Assembly: GCF_024198255.1 (NCBI RefSeq)
Contig: NZ_JAJVKW010000001.1
Location: 930,001-994,000 of the forward strand
Length of the DNA stretch: 64,000 bases
DNA from: Myxococcus guangdongensis
Lineage (GTDB): Bacteria; Myxococcota; Myxococcia; Myxococcales; Myxococcaceae
Reading direction: 5' to 3'
The notes under the pieces were generated by a model. That model saw nothing but the letters and a program-made list of their open reading frames with translations, ran no database searches and was not told the origin of the DNA. Position numbers and translations under genes: made by a program. Positions 1 to 9,292 of the stretch are shown piece by piece (positions within the stretch are counted from its first letter, which is position 1; every line of letters begins with the position of its first letter).

Positions 1-5
1 AGACC

Positions 6-2948
6 ATGACCGAGCAGTGCGACAGATTGGAGTCCTTCATCGACGGCGAGCTGGTGCCGGCGGATGCGGAGAACTTCCGCCACCACCTGACCGGCTGCGC
101 CGCGTGCGAAACACGGATGAAGGAACTGCTCGCGCTCGAGCTCCTCGCCGACGACGCCCTGCACGAACCCGGGGACGCCACGCTGGCCTTCGTCCCTCCA
201 CCTCCCCAGCTCAAGCGGCGCCGGAGCTGGATGATGGTGGTGCCGCTGGCGCTGGCCGCGGGCCTGGCGGCGTTCGTTCTCGTGACGCGGACCGATTCGT
301 CCTCCACCTCCCCCGAGCTGTGGCTGGGGCAGGACCCGGGCCGCACGCTCGAGGCCCGCCTCACCCATCCGGGCGCCGACCGCCATCGTCCCTACGAGGT
401 GATGCGCAGCGGCGGCAACTCGCCCCGCGCGTTGTCCCTGCGCGAGCTGGCGAAGCTGGAGGAGGCTGGTGACGAGCGGGGCATCGCGTCCGCGTACCTG
501 CTGCGCGGAGACCCCGCCCAGGCCGGCGCGTTCCTCGACAAGCTGCCCGCGTCCCCCGACCTGGACTCGGACCGCGCGGCGCTCGCCCTCCAGCGCGGCG
601 CCCACGAAGAGGCCCTGGCCCTGGTGGACCGCGCGCTGAAGCTGAAGCCCGGCCACCCCCAGGCGCTGTGGAACCGGGGCCTCGCGCTCGAGAAGCTGGG
701 ACTGTCCCTGCAAGCCGCGGAGGCCTTCGAGCAGGTGGCCGCGCAGCAGGAGCCGGGCTGGAGCCAGGAGGCCGCCGAGCGCGCCGCCGACCTGCGTCGT
801 CAGGAGGAGACCCAGCGCAAGGGATGGAAGGGCACCAAGGAGGACTGCGACCGGATGGTGGCCGGCGGTCCCGTGCTCGCCCAGGCCCAGGTGGAGCAGC
901 ACCCCGGCCTGTCCCGCCTGTGCTTCTACGATGCGCTGCGCACCGCCACCTCCGCCGAGCGCGTCGAGTCGCTGCGCCCCCTGGCCCGCCAGCTCGACAC
1001 CGTGGACGGCGGCACGCACCTGGAGGACGCCCTCCTGCGCGCGGCCCGCACGGACTTCCCGGCGCGCGCGCCCTTCGTCGCGGACTACGTGCGGCTGACG
1101 CGCAACGCGCTGTCTCCGACCGAGCTCGACGCCTTCATCGTGAAGCTGCGCGAGGCCCGCCAGGAGGACCTGCTCCTGGGCGCCCTGCTCTTCCCCAAGG
1201 ACTTGCGGCAGCACGAGCGTGAGTACCGCGAGCTCGCGCTGGCCACCCGGGACCCGTGGTTCGCGCTGCTCGCCGAGGAGCGCCAGGCCCGCGCGGACCT
1301 CCAGCGCGGTCAGGTTCCGCAAGCACGCACGCGGCTGGCCGAGGCGTTGCGCACCTGTCCTCCCGGCGCGCGCTTCAACTACCGCTGCCTGGAGCTCGAG
1401 CGGAACCTGGCCCTCGTGGAGCGGCAGCTCCACCGCCCCGTCGAGTCCCGCGCGCACGGACTTTTGGCGCTCGCGCGAGCCCGCGCGGGGCATGAGTGGA
1501 CCAAGGAGTGGAGGCTGCTCCAGGAGCTGGGCCAGGTGGCCCTCTTCCATGGAGACCTGTCCCTGGCGCGCGCCTACCTGGAGGAGAACATCCAGCGGCT
1601 GCCCGAGCGCTGCGCCGACCACGAGTCGGCCTACGTCAACCTCGCGCTCGCGTTCCACCGCACGCTCGACTTCACCAGCGCCCGGGAGCAGCTGGACCGC
1701 GCCGCGCGCTGTGGCAATCCGCCCTCGCTGGCGCGCGCCTTCGCCATCGCGGACCTGGCCCACACGCAGGCTCGCCGCGCCGAGGACACCGAGGTGCTGA
1801 CGCGGGGCCTGGAGGCGCTCAGGGCCACGCCGGCCCGACTGGAGACCGCGGGCGAGGGCGCGATGCTGCGCCACATCGAGGGCCGCTTCTTCGTCGAGCA
1901 GGACCGCCGTCGGGGACAGGCGCTACTGCGTCAGGCCATCGATGAAGCGGCGCCGCTCGTGGCGTCGGACGTCAACGCCCGCAAGGCGCGCGTGTACAGC
2001 TTCACGTCCCTCATCCTCGACGCCTCCCGACACGAGGAGCTGGAGCGGGCCATGGCCCTCTTCGCCGAGGAGCGCGCCCTGCCCCTGCCCGAGCGCTGCG
2101 CGCTGGGCGTCACCGTGGACGACGAGCGCACGGCCCTGGTGGCCCGCGACGCATCGGGGCGATGGGTCGGCCACTTCGACACCCAGCGCCGCCAGCGGCT
2201 GGAGAGCGTGGAGGGGCTGGTCCCCGAGCGCCTCGCCGCGGCCCTGCGCGACTGCCCGCATGTGGACGTTCTCGCGCGGCCGCCCGTGCTCGGCAAGCCG
2301 GACCTGCTGCCGCCGGACGTCGCCTGGGCCTACCGCGTGGGACCGACGCCCGCCGAGCCCACCGGACAGCCCTCGCGCCGGCTGGTGGTCGCGGATGTGA
2401 ACGCCCCCGCGGAGCTGCGCCTGCCCTCGCTGCGCGCCTGGCGCCCCTCGGAGAACGAGGACGCGACGCTGGCCACCCTGCGAGGCGCCTCCGCCACGCC
2501 GTCACACGTGCTGCAGGCGATGCGCGAGGCCACGGAGGTGCAGATTCACGCGCACGGCGTGGTCGACCCGAGCGCCGTGGATGGCTCGCTGCTCGTGCTG
2601 TCCCCCGAGGCGCAGGGCGGCCGCTACGCGCTGACGGCTTCGGACCTGCACGGGGAGCGGCTCGAGGGCCGGCCCGTGGTGCTGCTCGCGGCGTGTCATG
2701 CCGCGCACAGCAAGGCGTACTTCCACGAAACGTTCGGCCTGCCGGTGGCGTTCGTCGAGTCCGGCGCCCGGGCCGTGCTCGCCGCCACGCAGGAGATTCC
2801 CGACGCCGAGGCGTCGGACTTCTTCGAGCCGGTGCTGGCGCGCATTCGCGAGGGGCTGCCCGCGGCCCGCGTCCTTCGCGATGCACGACAGGACTGGCTC
2901 CGCAGCCGGGGAAGCGCCTGGGTCCGCCAGGTGCTCCTCTTCGAGTAG
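6..2948 (+). CDS. Membrane-anchored zinc-finger/TPR/CHAT-domain protein
   Basis: This 980-residue protein begins with a zf-HC2 (anti-sigma-like) zinc finger: C5, then H27-x3-C31-x2-C34. One hydrophobic segment follows at about residues 75-94. A long helical region has recognisable TPR units near 190-260. The C-terminus is a CHAT (caspase-like) domain, with the catalytic dyad candidates H848/H850 in a beta-strand ending His-Gly and C897 in the motif LLAACHA. CHAT proteins are cysteine-protease relatives used in signalling and defence. The zf-HC2 finger usually sits in the cytoplasm and binds an ECF sigma factor, so the CHAT part would be periplasmic if the single membrane span is real. The ATG at 6 lies at the window edge, so a sigma-factor gene may sit just upstream. 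The next gene starts 33 bases downstream. Domain calls are fairly secure; the target of the peptidase is unknown. Confidence 0.85.
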   Translation: MTEQCDRLESFIDGELVPADAENFRHHLTGCAACETRMKELLALELLADDALHEPGDATLAFVPPPPQLKRRRSWMMVVPLALAAGLAAFVLVTRTDSSSTSPELWLGQDPGRTLEARLTHPGADRHRPYEVMRSGGNSPRALSLRELAKLEEAGDERGIASAYLLRGDPAQAGAFLDKLPASPDLDSDRAALALQRGAHEEALALVDRALKLKPGHPQALWNRGLALEKLGLSLQAAEAFEQVAAQQEPGWSQEAAERAADLRRQEETQRKGWKGTKEDCDRMVAGGPVLAQAQVEQHPGLSRLCFYDALRTATSAERVESLRPLARQLDTVDGGTHLEDALLRAARTDFPARAPFVADYVRLTRNALSPTELDAFIVKLREARQEDLLLGALLFPKDLRQHEREYRELALATRDPWFALLAEERQARADLQRGQVPQARTRLAEALRTCPPGARFNYRCLELERNLALVERQLHRPVESRAHGLLALARARAGHEWTKEWRLLQELGQVALFHGDLSLARAYLEENIQRLPERCADHESAYVNLALAFHRTLDFTSAREQLDRAARCGNPPSLARAFAIADLAHTQARRAEDTEVLTRGLEALRATPARLETAGEGAMLRHIEGRFFVEQDRRRGQALLRQAIDEAAPLVASDVNARKARVYSFTSLILDASRHEELERAMALFAEERALPLPERCALGVTVDDERTALVARDASGRWVGHFDTQRRQRLESVEGLVPERLAAALRDCPHVDVLARPPVLGKPDLLPPDVAWAYRVGPTPAEPTGQPSRRLVVADVNAPAELRLPSLRAWRPSENEDATLATLRGASATPSHVLQAMREATEVQIHAHGVVDPSAVDGSLLVLSPEAQGGRYALTASDLHGERLEGRPVVLLAACHAAHSKAYFHETFGLPVAFVESGARAVLAATQEIPDAEASDFFEPVLARIREGLPAARVLRDARQDWLRSRGSAWVRQVLLFE

Positions 2949-2981
2949 TTGCCTCGTCTCATCCCAGAGTCTCGAATACCC

Positions 2982-3536
2982 ATGAAGAAAGTCCTCCTGT
3001 TGGTTCCCCTGCTGCTCGGCGTCGCGGCGTGCCGCCACATCGAGACGGTTCCGTCGACCGAGCAGATTCAGCGCAAGGCGCCCAAGGGTGCGCTCGTCCG
3101 CGTCATCCTCCGCGACCGGGCCAACCCCCAGCGGCTCACCACCTACCTGGTGGACGTCAGCCGCAATGAAATCGTCGGCCAGACCAACCGCGATGCCAAC
3201 GCGACGCGGGGCGCCCAGGAGGAGACCTCTTCGGAGGAGGTTGGCACCTCGGAGGGCAGCACCTCCGCGCAGCAGTCGGGCGGACAGCTCTACGTCGGTG
3301 ACGTGGAGCTGCTCACCGATTGCGTCCCCAGGACGGACAAGGAGGGCTGCCTGGGCGTCGCCGACCTGCGGGACGGAGACCCGGGTGGTGCGTCGGGCGG
3401 CGGCGGTGACCCCACGGGCCACCAGCAGCTGGTCGAGAAGGTGAAGCGGCTGGCCGCGCTGACCTACTGGTCCACGCTCGAGGTGGGCATCCCGACGGTC
3501 CGGAAGACGGCGGCCCCCGTCCGCGTGAATCAGTAA
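2982..3536 (+). CDS. Hypothetical lipoprotein
   Basis: The 184-residue product opens with a lipoprotein signal peptide: a Lys-Lys start, a leucine-rich core, and lipobox LGVAAC with Cys near residue 16. I chose the ATG at 2982 because this signal begins exactly there; an in-frame TTG directly after the upstream stop would add 11 residues before it. The mature part holds a glycine/serine/glutamate-rich low-complexity stretch (residues about 75-100) and two cysteines around a Asp/Lys-rich turn. I recognise no domain. It follows the CHAT gene by 33 bases and is probably cotranscribed with it, which suggests a shared envelope function. A hairpin terminator follows. Confidence 0.75.
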   Translation: MKKVLLLVPLLLGVAACRHIETVPSTEQIQRKAPKGALVRVILRDRANPQRLTTYLVDVSRNEIVGQTNRDANATRGAQEETSSEEVGTSEGSTSAQQSGGQLYVGDVELLTDCVPRTDKEGCLGVADLRDGDPGGASGGGGDPTGHQQLVEKVKRLAALTYWSTLEVGIPTVRKTAAPVRVNQ

Positions 3537-3558
3537 TCACCCGGTGCGCTGAGGACAG

Positions 3559-3596
3559 AAGGCTCCGGTGTCGCGAGGGTGCGGCGCCGGGGCCTT
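3559..3596 (+). terminator. Stem-loop terminator between convergent genes
   Basis: The arms AAGGCTCCGG (3559-3568) and CCGGGGCCTT (3587-3596) pair over 10 bp with one G-T wobble. On the plus strand they are followed by a T-rich run (CGTCGTTTC). It lies between the lipoprotein gene and the convergent helicase gene. Confidence 0.6.
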
Positions 3597-3603
3597 CGTC
3601 GTT

Positions 3604-6600
3604 TCAGGGGGACTTGCCGGCCTCGGCCTCGGGGGGAGACAGGCCCGAGAGCGTCTCCACGTAGGACGCGGCGACGCGCAGGAAGCGCGCGCCCTTCACG
3701 CCAGTGAGGTACTGGCGCTTCATCGCGCGGGTGGCGCCCACGTAGAACATGGCGCGGCGGATGCGCTCGTTCTCCCGCGCGTTGCGCTCCTTCGCGCCGG
3801 CCATCCAGTTCTCCACGGTGTCCAACGCGTCCAGGCCCGCGAAGAAGACGACGGGGCACTCGTGGCCCTTGCAGGAGAACACGGTGGTGGCGCGCACGTG
3901 GTCCACGCCGCTGACGCGGAAGTCCGTCACGTCGCGGCCGCCCTTGCCACCGTAGGCGTGCGCGGGCACGCCGGCCCGGTTGAGGGCCTCCGTGTACTGC
4001 GATGGCATGACGGGCGCGACGACGAGGATGTCGCCGGGGTGCACGCCTTCGTCGCGGATGAGCCGCGCCACTTCCTTGGCCACCTGCCGGGCCTCGCTCG
4101 CGCCCGAGGCGAAGCCGCGCACCTGGGGCAGCACGCCGCCGCGCTCGGTGGACTGCACGCGATAGAGCCCCTCCAGCGTCTCCTCGGGGAGCCACAGGAG
4201 CCCCTCGCGGGCGAGCTCTCCGGCCTTCATGTACTCGCGCATGCCCGGGTCGCTGGTGCCGTGCTGGCGCAGCGGGTCCAGCACCACGTTGAAGGCCACG
4301 TCGAGGATGTCGCGCGTGGCGCGGAAGGTCTCCTTGAGGATGCGGGTGCGGCCCCGGAAGGACAGCCCTTCCGGGAGCTGTTCCTTGAGCGCCTCGATGG
4401 GGACCTGGCCGTAGACGTTCTGCGAGTCGTCCATGAACAACTGGAGACAGCGCACCGGCTTGCCATCCTGCGCGACGTGGGGACGCACCAACGCGTGGAG
4501 CATGGCGAGCGCGCGGACGTCCATGTCCTGGGCCTCGTCGACGAAGACCCCGTCGAAGGACTCGGGCTCCACGCGGCGCAGCGCGCCCACGTGCTTCACC
4601 GTCACCCGGGCACGGAGCGCTCGCACACGCTCGCGGCCGGCGCGCTGGGCAATCGCCTCCACCAACAACTTCTCCACCAGGGGCGAGAGCGCGCGGTTGA
4701 AGAACGAGACGAGCACCTGCGTGTCCTCGTGCTCCAACAGATAGCGCGCCACCCAGTGGGCCAGGACGTACGTCTTGCCGCTGCCCGCGACCCCGCGCAC
4801 CAGGTGGTGTCCGTCATCGAAGCGGCGCTCGAAGAGGGACACCTGCTCGTGGGTGAACAGGGGCCGCGTGGGACGCGAGCCCTCGATTTCGCCGCCGAGG
4901 CTCGTGGGCGCGGCGGGAGGTGGTGGCGGCGGAGGCGGTGCCTCGCGCGGCAGGGGCAGCGCCTCCAGGCGGAGCGGCGAGCCGGGGAGGACTCGCAGAC
5001 GCGGCAAGAGCGAGAGGAAGCGCTGGGGGATGGTGGCGCCCCGGGCCTCGTCGCGCGAGGCGAGCACCAACAGGTAGTCGCGCGCGCGGCTGGCGGCCAC
5101 GTTGAGCATCGGCACCAGCGTGTGGGGTGGGAAAGGCCGGCCTCCAGCCACGGTGTCCACCAGCACCACGTCGTACTGGGTGCCCTGCTGACGGTGGATG
5201 GTGGAGGCGCTGAACGCGTCGCCCCGGAAGCCCGCGGAGTTGCCGAGCCTGCGCAGGAGCGAGGCCTGCGCGCGATAGGGCGTGACACACAGGACGCTGA
5301 GGCCGGCGCGCACGGCCTCGCGGGCGAGCGACACGGCGAGCTCGGCGGACAGCTCGCGCTGGTAGCCGGAGCCCGTCTCGCCTCGGCCGTGGGTGAGGCG
5401 CTTCGCGTCGCGGCTGAGGCCATCGAGCACCACCCATCCCGCGCGCGTCCCGGCGAACGCGGGCACGGGCGGGGCCTTCTCGGCGCGAGCCTTGACGATG
5501 TCGCCATCCTCGAGCGCGCCGCCGTAGCAGAAGTGGCTGACGACGCGGGCGATGTCCGGGTGCATGCGGTGCTGGGTGCGCAGCAGCAGCACGTCCGGGC
5601 GCGTGGCGTCGCGCACCGCGTCCTCCAGGTGGGACAGGCCGCTGGCGCGCAGCCACTTCTGGGAGCCGCGTCCGGCGCCCTCGGCCGCGCGGCTGACGGG
5701 GCCGATCTGCTTGGGGTCTCCAGCGAGCGTCACGCGCTCGGCCAGGGGGGCCATGAGCGCGGTGGCGGCGCGGGTCACCATGCCGGCCTCGTCCACGACC
5801 AGTCGCGCGAAGGTGCACTTGCCCTCGAGCTCCGACACCAGTCGCAGGGCGCGGTGGACGGTGAGGACCATGAGGGGGCAGTCGCCCTTCTCCGCCTCCT
5901 TGAAGGTGGGGTCCTTCATCTTGCCGCGCAGGCCGCGCAGCTCCGCCTGGAGCTTGGCGAGCTCGTGCGCGGGGCCGCCTCGGACACGCTGGAGGTACAG
6001 CTCGCGCTCGCGCTCCTCGATGCTCGCGCGCAGCTTGCCGCCCTTGGTGTCCTCGAGCGTGACGGTGGGCAGCTTCGCCAGGGCGTCGCTGGCGCCGGTG
6101 CCGCCGCGGAAGATGCTGCGCGCCAGGGGACGCAGGGGGATGGGCTGACGCTCCAGCAGGGCGCTGACGCGGAGGACGAGCTCATCGGCGGCGCGGTTGG
6201 TGGGGGCCACCGCGAGGATGCGCTCGTTGGGGAAGGCGCGCAGGGCGCGGGCGATGAGGTCGGCGACGGCGGTCGTCTTGCCGGTGCCGGGGGGGCCCCA
6301 GATGCAGCCCCAGGGCTGGGCCCAGAGACGGTCGGTCGGGAGGAGCTCGGCGTCCTGGGGACGCGGCGTGGGCGCGGGCTCGTCGCCACTGGCGCGGCGC
6401 AGGGACTGATGGAGCGCGGGCTGCCGGTCCTCGTACGCGGACGCGGCGGTGCAGAGCGCCTCGGCGAAGTCATAGGGCCGATAGCACCAGCGGTCGGCGG
6501 CGAGGGCGCGGCGGTCCACGTCGTCACCGTGGTCGGGGGCGGCGAAGACGCGGCCGGACTCGAAGTCGAGGTGGACGACGTCTCCGCCGAAGACGCACTC

Positions 6601-7122
6601 CTCACCGAGGAAGCCGAGCAGCGAGCCACCGGACCAGTCCGGGTCCGCGGCGGGCACGGGGACGAGGGACAACACGCCGGGGCCCTGGAGTGAGACCTGA
6701 CGCACGTCCTGGAGCAGCTTGGCGCGGTACTGGCTGCGCTCGGAGAGGAGCGCGTCGCTCAAGTCCTCGGGGAGGTATTCGGGAGGACGCCAGGCCTCGC
6801 GGCGCTTCCCGGTGGCGACGGCGGCCTGGATGACCTGACGCTCGGACGCGGTGACATCCGAGGGCGCGGAGACATCGCGAGCCGGTGGCTCCTCGGGTGC
6901 GGGGGCGTCCGTGCGCGGAGCAGGAGGCTTCGGGCGCTGTGACCTGGCGCGGGAGAGGGCCAGCAGCGGATTGGGCGAGCGCGGGAGGTCCTCGGGGACA
7001 GTGCGAGGGGACTTCGGTGGGATGGGCGCGTCGTCGTACTCGACGTGAAGCTCGCGGACGGAGTCATCCTTCCGTGGCGCGGGGCGCCCTTCGGAGACCT
7101 CGTTGTGCGTCCGGTGCGTCAT
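3604..7122 (-). CDS. Tandem superfamily-1 helicase (Upf1-like plus UvrD-like modules)
   Basis: This 1172-residue protein carries two full SF1 helicase motor sets. The first has Walker A GPPGTGKT (276-283), DEAG (444-447), GDPKQ near 469, QHRMHP near 517-522 and a motif VI NVAASRAR near 674; the RMHP signature is typical of Upf1-like SF1B enzymes. A polyproline linker (about 729-738) follows. The second has Walker A GVAGSGKT (777-784), DEAQD (862-866), an ETFRAT motif near 931 and YVGATRA (1127-1133), as in UvrD/Rep-type SF1A enzymes. Each motor would be an ATP-dependent translocase acting on DNA or RNA. The N-terminal 90 residues are proline-rich and probably disordered. The ATG at 7122 is the first good start. 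Most SF1 helicases have one such motor, so this is an unusual fusion. No nuclease domain is visible. Confidence 0.88.
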   Translation of the reverse strand: MTHRTHNEVSEGRPAPRKDDSVRELHVEYDDAPIPPKSPRTVPEDLPRSPNPLLALSRARSQRPKPPAPRTDAPAPEEPPARDVSAPSDVTASERQVIQAAVATGKRREAWRPPEYLPEDLSDALLSERSQYRAKLLQDVRQVSLQGPGVLSLVPVPAADPDWSGGSLLGFLGEECVFGGDVVHLDFESGRVFAAPDHGDDVDRRALAADRWCYRPYDFAEALCTAASAYEDRQPALHQSLRRASGDEPAPTPRPQDAELLPTDRLWAQPWGCIWGPPGTGKTTAVADLIARALRAFPNERILAVAPTNRAADELVLRVSALLERQPIPLRPLARSIFRGGTGASDALAKLPTVTLEDTKGGKLRASIEERERELYLQRVRGGPAHELAKLQAELRGLRGKMKDPTFKEAEKGDCPLMVLTVHRALRLVSELEGKCTFARLVVDEAGMVTRAATALMAPLAERVTLAGDPKQIGPVSRAAEGAGRGSQKWLRASGLSHLEDAVRDATRPDVLLLRTQHRMHPDIARVVSHFCYGGALEDGDIVKARAEKAPPVPAFAGTRAGWVVLDGLSRDAKRLTHGRGETGSGYQRELSAELAVSLAREAVRAGLSVLCVTPYRAQASLLRRLGNSAGFRGDAFSASTIHRQQGTQYDVVLVDTVAGGRPFPPHTLVPMLNVAASRARDYLLVLASRDEARGATIPQRFLSLLPRLRVLPGSPLRLEALPLPREAPPPPPPPPAAPTSLGGEIEGSRPTRPLFTHEQVSLFERRFDDGHHLVRGVAGSGKTYVLAHWVARYLLEHEDTQVLVSFFNRALSPLVEKLLVEAIAQRAGRERVRALRARVTVKHVGALRRVEPESFDGVFVDEAQDMDVRALAMLHALVRPHVAQDGKPVRCLQLFMDDSQNVYGQVPIEALKEQLPEGLSFRGRTRILKETFRATRDILDVAFNVVLDPLRQHGTSDPGMREYMKAGELAREGLLWLPEETLEGLYRVQSTERGGVLPQVRGFASGASEARQVAKEVARLIRDEGVHPGDILVVAPVMPSQYTEALNRAGVPAHAYGGKGGRDVTDFRVSGVDHVRATTVFSCKGHECPVVFFAGLDALDTVENWMAGAKERNARENERIRRAMFYVGATRAMKRQYLTGVKGARFLRVAASYVETLSGLSPPEAEAGKSP

Positions 7123-7326
7123 GTCGGCGGGCCCCGGGCCCCTCGGCCCAGGCCGGGTACGGGCGCGCGAAGGTAGGGGAGGCGTGGATCCACGTCAATG
7201 CACCCGCCAACAGAGTCTCGGTGTACTCACCCGTGCTCGGCTTGACAGTCCGGACGAGGGTCCGCCAGCGTCTCCGTCACGGCCTCTCGCTCACGCGCCA
7301 GGCCGCCATTCCAATGGGGGGACACC

Positions 7327-8052
7327 ATGAAAGAAGTCGAGGACCCTGAACAGGGGCGCAAGCTCCTCACAGCCGTCGAGCGCATCCTCGCGGACACGGA
7401 CAGCCTCGTGCTGATGGCGAAGCAGGAGCTGGCGAAGGCGCGCGACAAGAAGCTCCCGAGCGAGGACGCCGTGCGTGAGGACGCCTCGCTCGCGGTGGTG
7501 CGGCACTTCTCGAACCGCTCCGCCCTCTCGGGAGGACTTGCCGCGTTGCCCGCGCTGGTTCCGGGCGCGGGAACGCTGGTGGCCGCGCTGGGCGGGACCC
7601 TCGCGGACATGTGCTTCATGCTCAAGTTCGAGGTGGAGATGGCACTGGTCCTCAGCCACCTCCACGGCTTCGACATCACGCGAGAAGACGAGCGGCAACT
7701 CGCCTTCCTGCTCGCCTCGGTGAGCACCTACGACGCGAAGAAGGACCGCAACGCAGTGCTGGACCTCGCGGAGACCCAGGGCGTCGCCTTCTGGAAGTAC
7801 GCCCCCCGGGAAGCATCGAAGATGCTCGTGAGCGTGATGACGAAGCTGGCGCTCCTGTCCGTCTCCAAGGGGCTGTTGCGCGCGCTGCCGCTGGTGGGCA
7901 TCGCGGTGGGCTCCTCGATGAACAAGGTCCTCACCCAACGCGTGGGGGACCGCTGCGTCCGGGAGTTGAAGAAGCGTCGTGAGCTCGCCCCTCCCGGGGA
8001 AACCAACACCTCTCACTCCGTGGTGGATGCCCATGTCCGCAAATCCGGCTGA
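7327..8052 (+). CDS. EcsC-like family protein
   Basis: The 241-residue product matches the EcsC-like family. It has an N-terminal helical part (1-60), a glycine/alanine-rich hydrophobic hairpin around residues 60-100 (ALVPGAGTLVAALGG), and a second hydrophobic helix pair near 175-200 (LPLVGIAVGSS). EcsC-family proteins are membrane-associated and poorly understood; B. subtilis EcsC is encoded beside an ABC transporter, but no transporter is present here. The ATG at 7327 follows a G-rich ribosome site. The gene overlaps the start of the M48 peptidase by about 20 bases, which suggests translational coupling. The family call is moderately sure; the function is open. Confidence 0.65.
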   Translation: MKEVEDPEQGRKLLTAVERILADTDSLVLMAKQELAKARDKKLPSEDAVREDASLAVVRHFSNRSALSGGLAALPALVPGAGTLVAALGGTLADMCFMLKFEVEMALVLSHLHGFDITREDERQLAFLLASVSTYDAKKDRNAVLDLAETQGVAFWKYAPREASKMLVSVMTKLALLSVSKGLLRALPLVGIAVGSSMNKVLTQRVGDRCVRELKKRRELAPPGETNTSHSVVDAHVRKSG

Positions 8053-9100
8053 GCCCCGCGCGCCGCGGGATGCGGCGATGAACGAGGACCTCGTCTCGGC
8101 GCTCTGGCCGGATACGACCGACGCACCTGTCCGGCTGATCGAATGTCGTCACTGCGGCCGGCGCAACCGGGTCCGGATTGCGTCGGCGGTGATGGACCTC
8201 GCGCACTGCGAATGCGGGGCGTGCAACAAGGCGTTGTTCCTGAGGCCCGACGAAGCGCTGACGAACCTCAGCTCCACGGCCTATGAACATGCACTGGACC
8301 GGGCAACCCTCCAGGCACTCAAGTCCCTCCCGGGGTTTCCCGCCCTGATGCGCTGGTTACTCGCAAACCTGGGTGAGCGAAGCATGCGGCTCGTCAACCT
8401 CTCCACCTCCGTCCGCTGTGGAAAGGATCAGTTCCCGGAGCTGGCGGGGCTGCTGGACGTGGCGCGTCGCCGGCTCGACATTCCCTACACGCCTTCGCTG
8501 TTCCTGACCGAGTCGCCGTACGCGAACGCGGCCACCTTCGGAGTGGAGGAGCCCACGGTGATGGTGCACGCGGCACTGCTGGACCATCTGGACGACACCC
8601 AGGTGGTTTCAGTGCTCGCGCATGAGTTGGGACACCTGCATGCGGACCACGTGCTCTACCGCTCCGTGGCGACGGTGCTCGCGGGCGGGAGCCGGCTGCT
8701 GGGAAGTGTGGGGCAGCTGCTGAGCTTTCCGCTCCAGAAGGCCCTCTACAAATGGGCGCGGTGTTCCGAGCTGACCGCAGACCGCGCAGGGCTGCTGGGC
8801 TGTCGTGACCTGGCCGCATCGCTCGGGGTGTTGATGCGGCTGGCCGGCGGCAACAGGCCCGGCACCGTGAATCGGACGAAAATGAAGCTGGCGCCCTTCG
8901 TACAGCAGGCACGCGAGCTGGCCCGAATGGAGGAGTCGAGCTGGTTCGATGGCCTGCTGGCGACACTCCTCACCATGGACTCCAGTCACCCCTTCGTGGC
9001 CTGGAGGGTCATGCACCTGCTCGATTGGGTGGAGAACGGCAACTATCTGGACATCCTCGCGGGCCAGTATGAGCGGGTGAAGCGTTCCGCCGTGGCCTGA
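8033..9100 (+). CDS. M48-family zinc metallopeptidase with N-terminal zinc ribbon
   Basis: The 355-residue protein has the HExxH zinc site of M48 peptidases (H197-E198-L-G-H201, continuing LHADH) and a downstream Glu-containing helix (SELTADRAG) that supplies the third ligand. A four-cysteine zinc ribbon near the N-terminus (CRHC...CECGAC) is an added domain. M48 enzymes such as HtpX and Ste24 degrade or trim proteins at membranes. The segment between the metal sites (VATVLAGG...LLSFPL) is moderately hydrophobic and may be a membrane hairpin. Start codons at 8027 and 8033 are both possible, and both lie inside the end of the EcsC-like gene, so the two are likely coupled. A hairpin follows the stop. 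Confidence 0.85.
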   Translation: MSANPAEPRAPRDAAMNEDLVSALWPDTTDAPVRLIECRHCGRRNRVRIASAVMDLAHCECGACNKALFLRPDEALTNLSSTAYEHALDRATLQALKSLPGFPALMRWLLANLGERSMRLVNLSTSVRCGKDQFPELAGLLDVARRRLDIPYTPSLFLTESPYANAATFGVEEPTVMVHAALLDHLDDTQVVSVLAHELGHLHADHVLYRSVATVLAGGSRLLGSVGQLLSFPLQKALYKWARCSELTADRAGLLGCRDLAASLGVLMRLAGGNRPGTVNRTKMKLAPFVQQARELARMEESSWFDGLLATLLTMDSSHPFVAWRVMHLLDWVENGNYLDILAGQYERVKRSAVA

Positions 9101-9110
9101 CCTACGCCGA

Positions 9111-9139
9111 CACGCGGGCCCTCCACGGAGGGCCGCGTG
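9111..9139 (+). terminator. GC-rich hairpin after the peptidase gene
   Basis: The arm at 9111-9124 (CACGCGGGCCCTCC) pairs with 9127-9139 (GGAGGGCCGCGTG) with one bulged G. It starts 11 bases after the stop and has only a short T tract (CCCGTTTCC). Confidence 0.5.
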
Positions 9140-9256
9140 CCCGTTTCCGCCTGCGCTCCGGAGCCTTGGATTTCGAGTCACCCCCTCCGGCCGTCCGGGT
9201 GGGACGCTCCTGGAGGCGGTGCGGCGATTGCGCCACCTCCATCCCCCACCAAGCAA

Positions 9257-9292
9257 GGGTGTAGGACCTGTGCCCCTCTTGGGTGTACACCC
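9257..9292. promoter_or_regulatory. Candidate operator upstream of the radical SAM gene
   Basis: GGGTGTACACCC at 9281-9292 is a perfect 12-bp palindrome, 76 bp before the ATG. The half-site GGGTGTA also occurs 24 bp upstream (9257-9263), and GGGTGTT occurs at 9324-9330. The rest of the 9140-9367 gap shows no gene. No regulator is known; this is a sequence pattern only. Confidence 0.35.

Noticed and set aside
3568-6693. Long open frame of about 1040 codons on the plus strand opposite the helicase gene
   Set aside because: Its composition (His, Gly, Ala, Arg-rich) is that of an antisense shadow in a high-GC genome; the minus-strand frame has clear helicase motifs.
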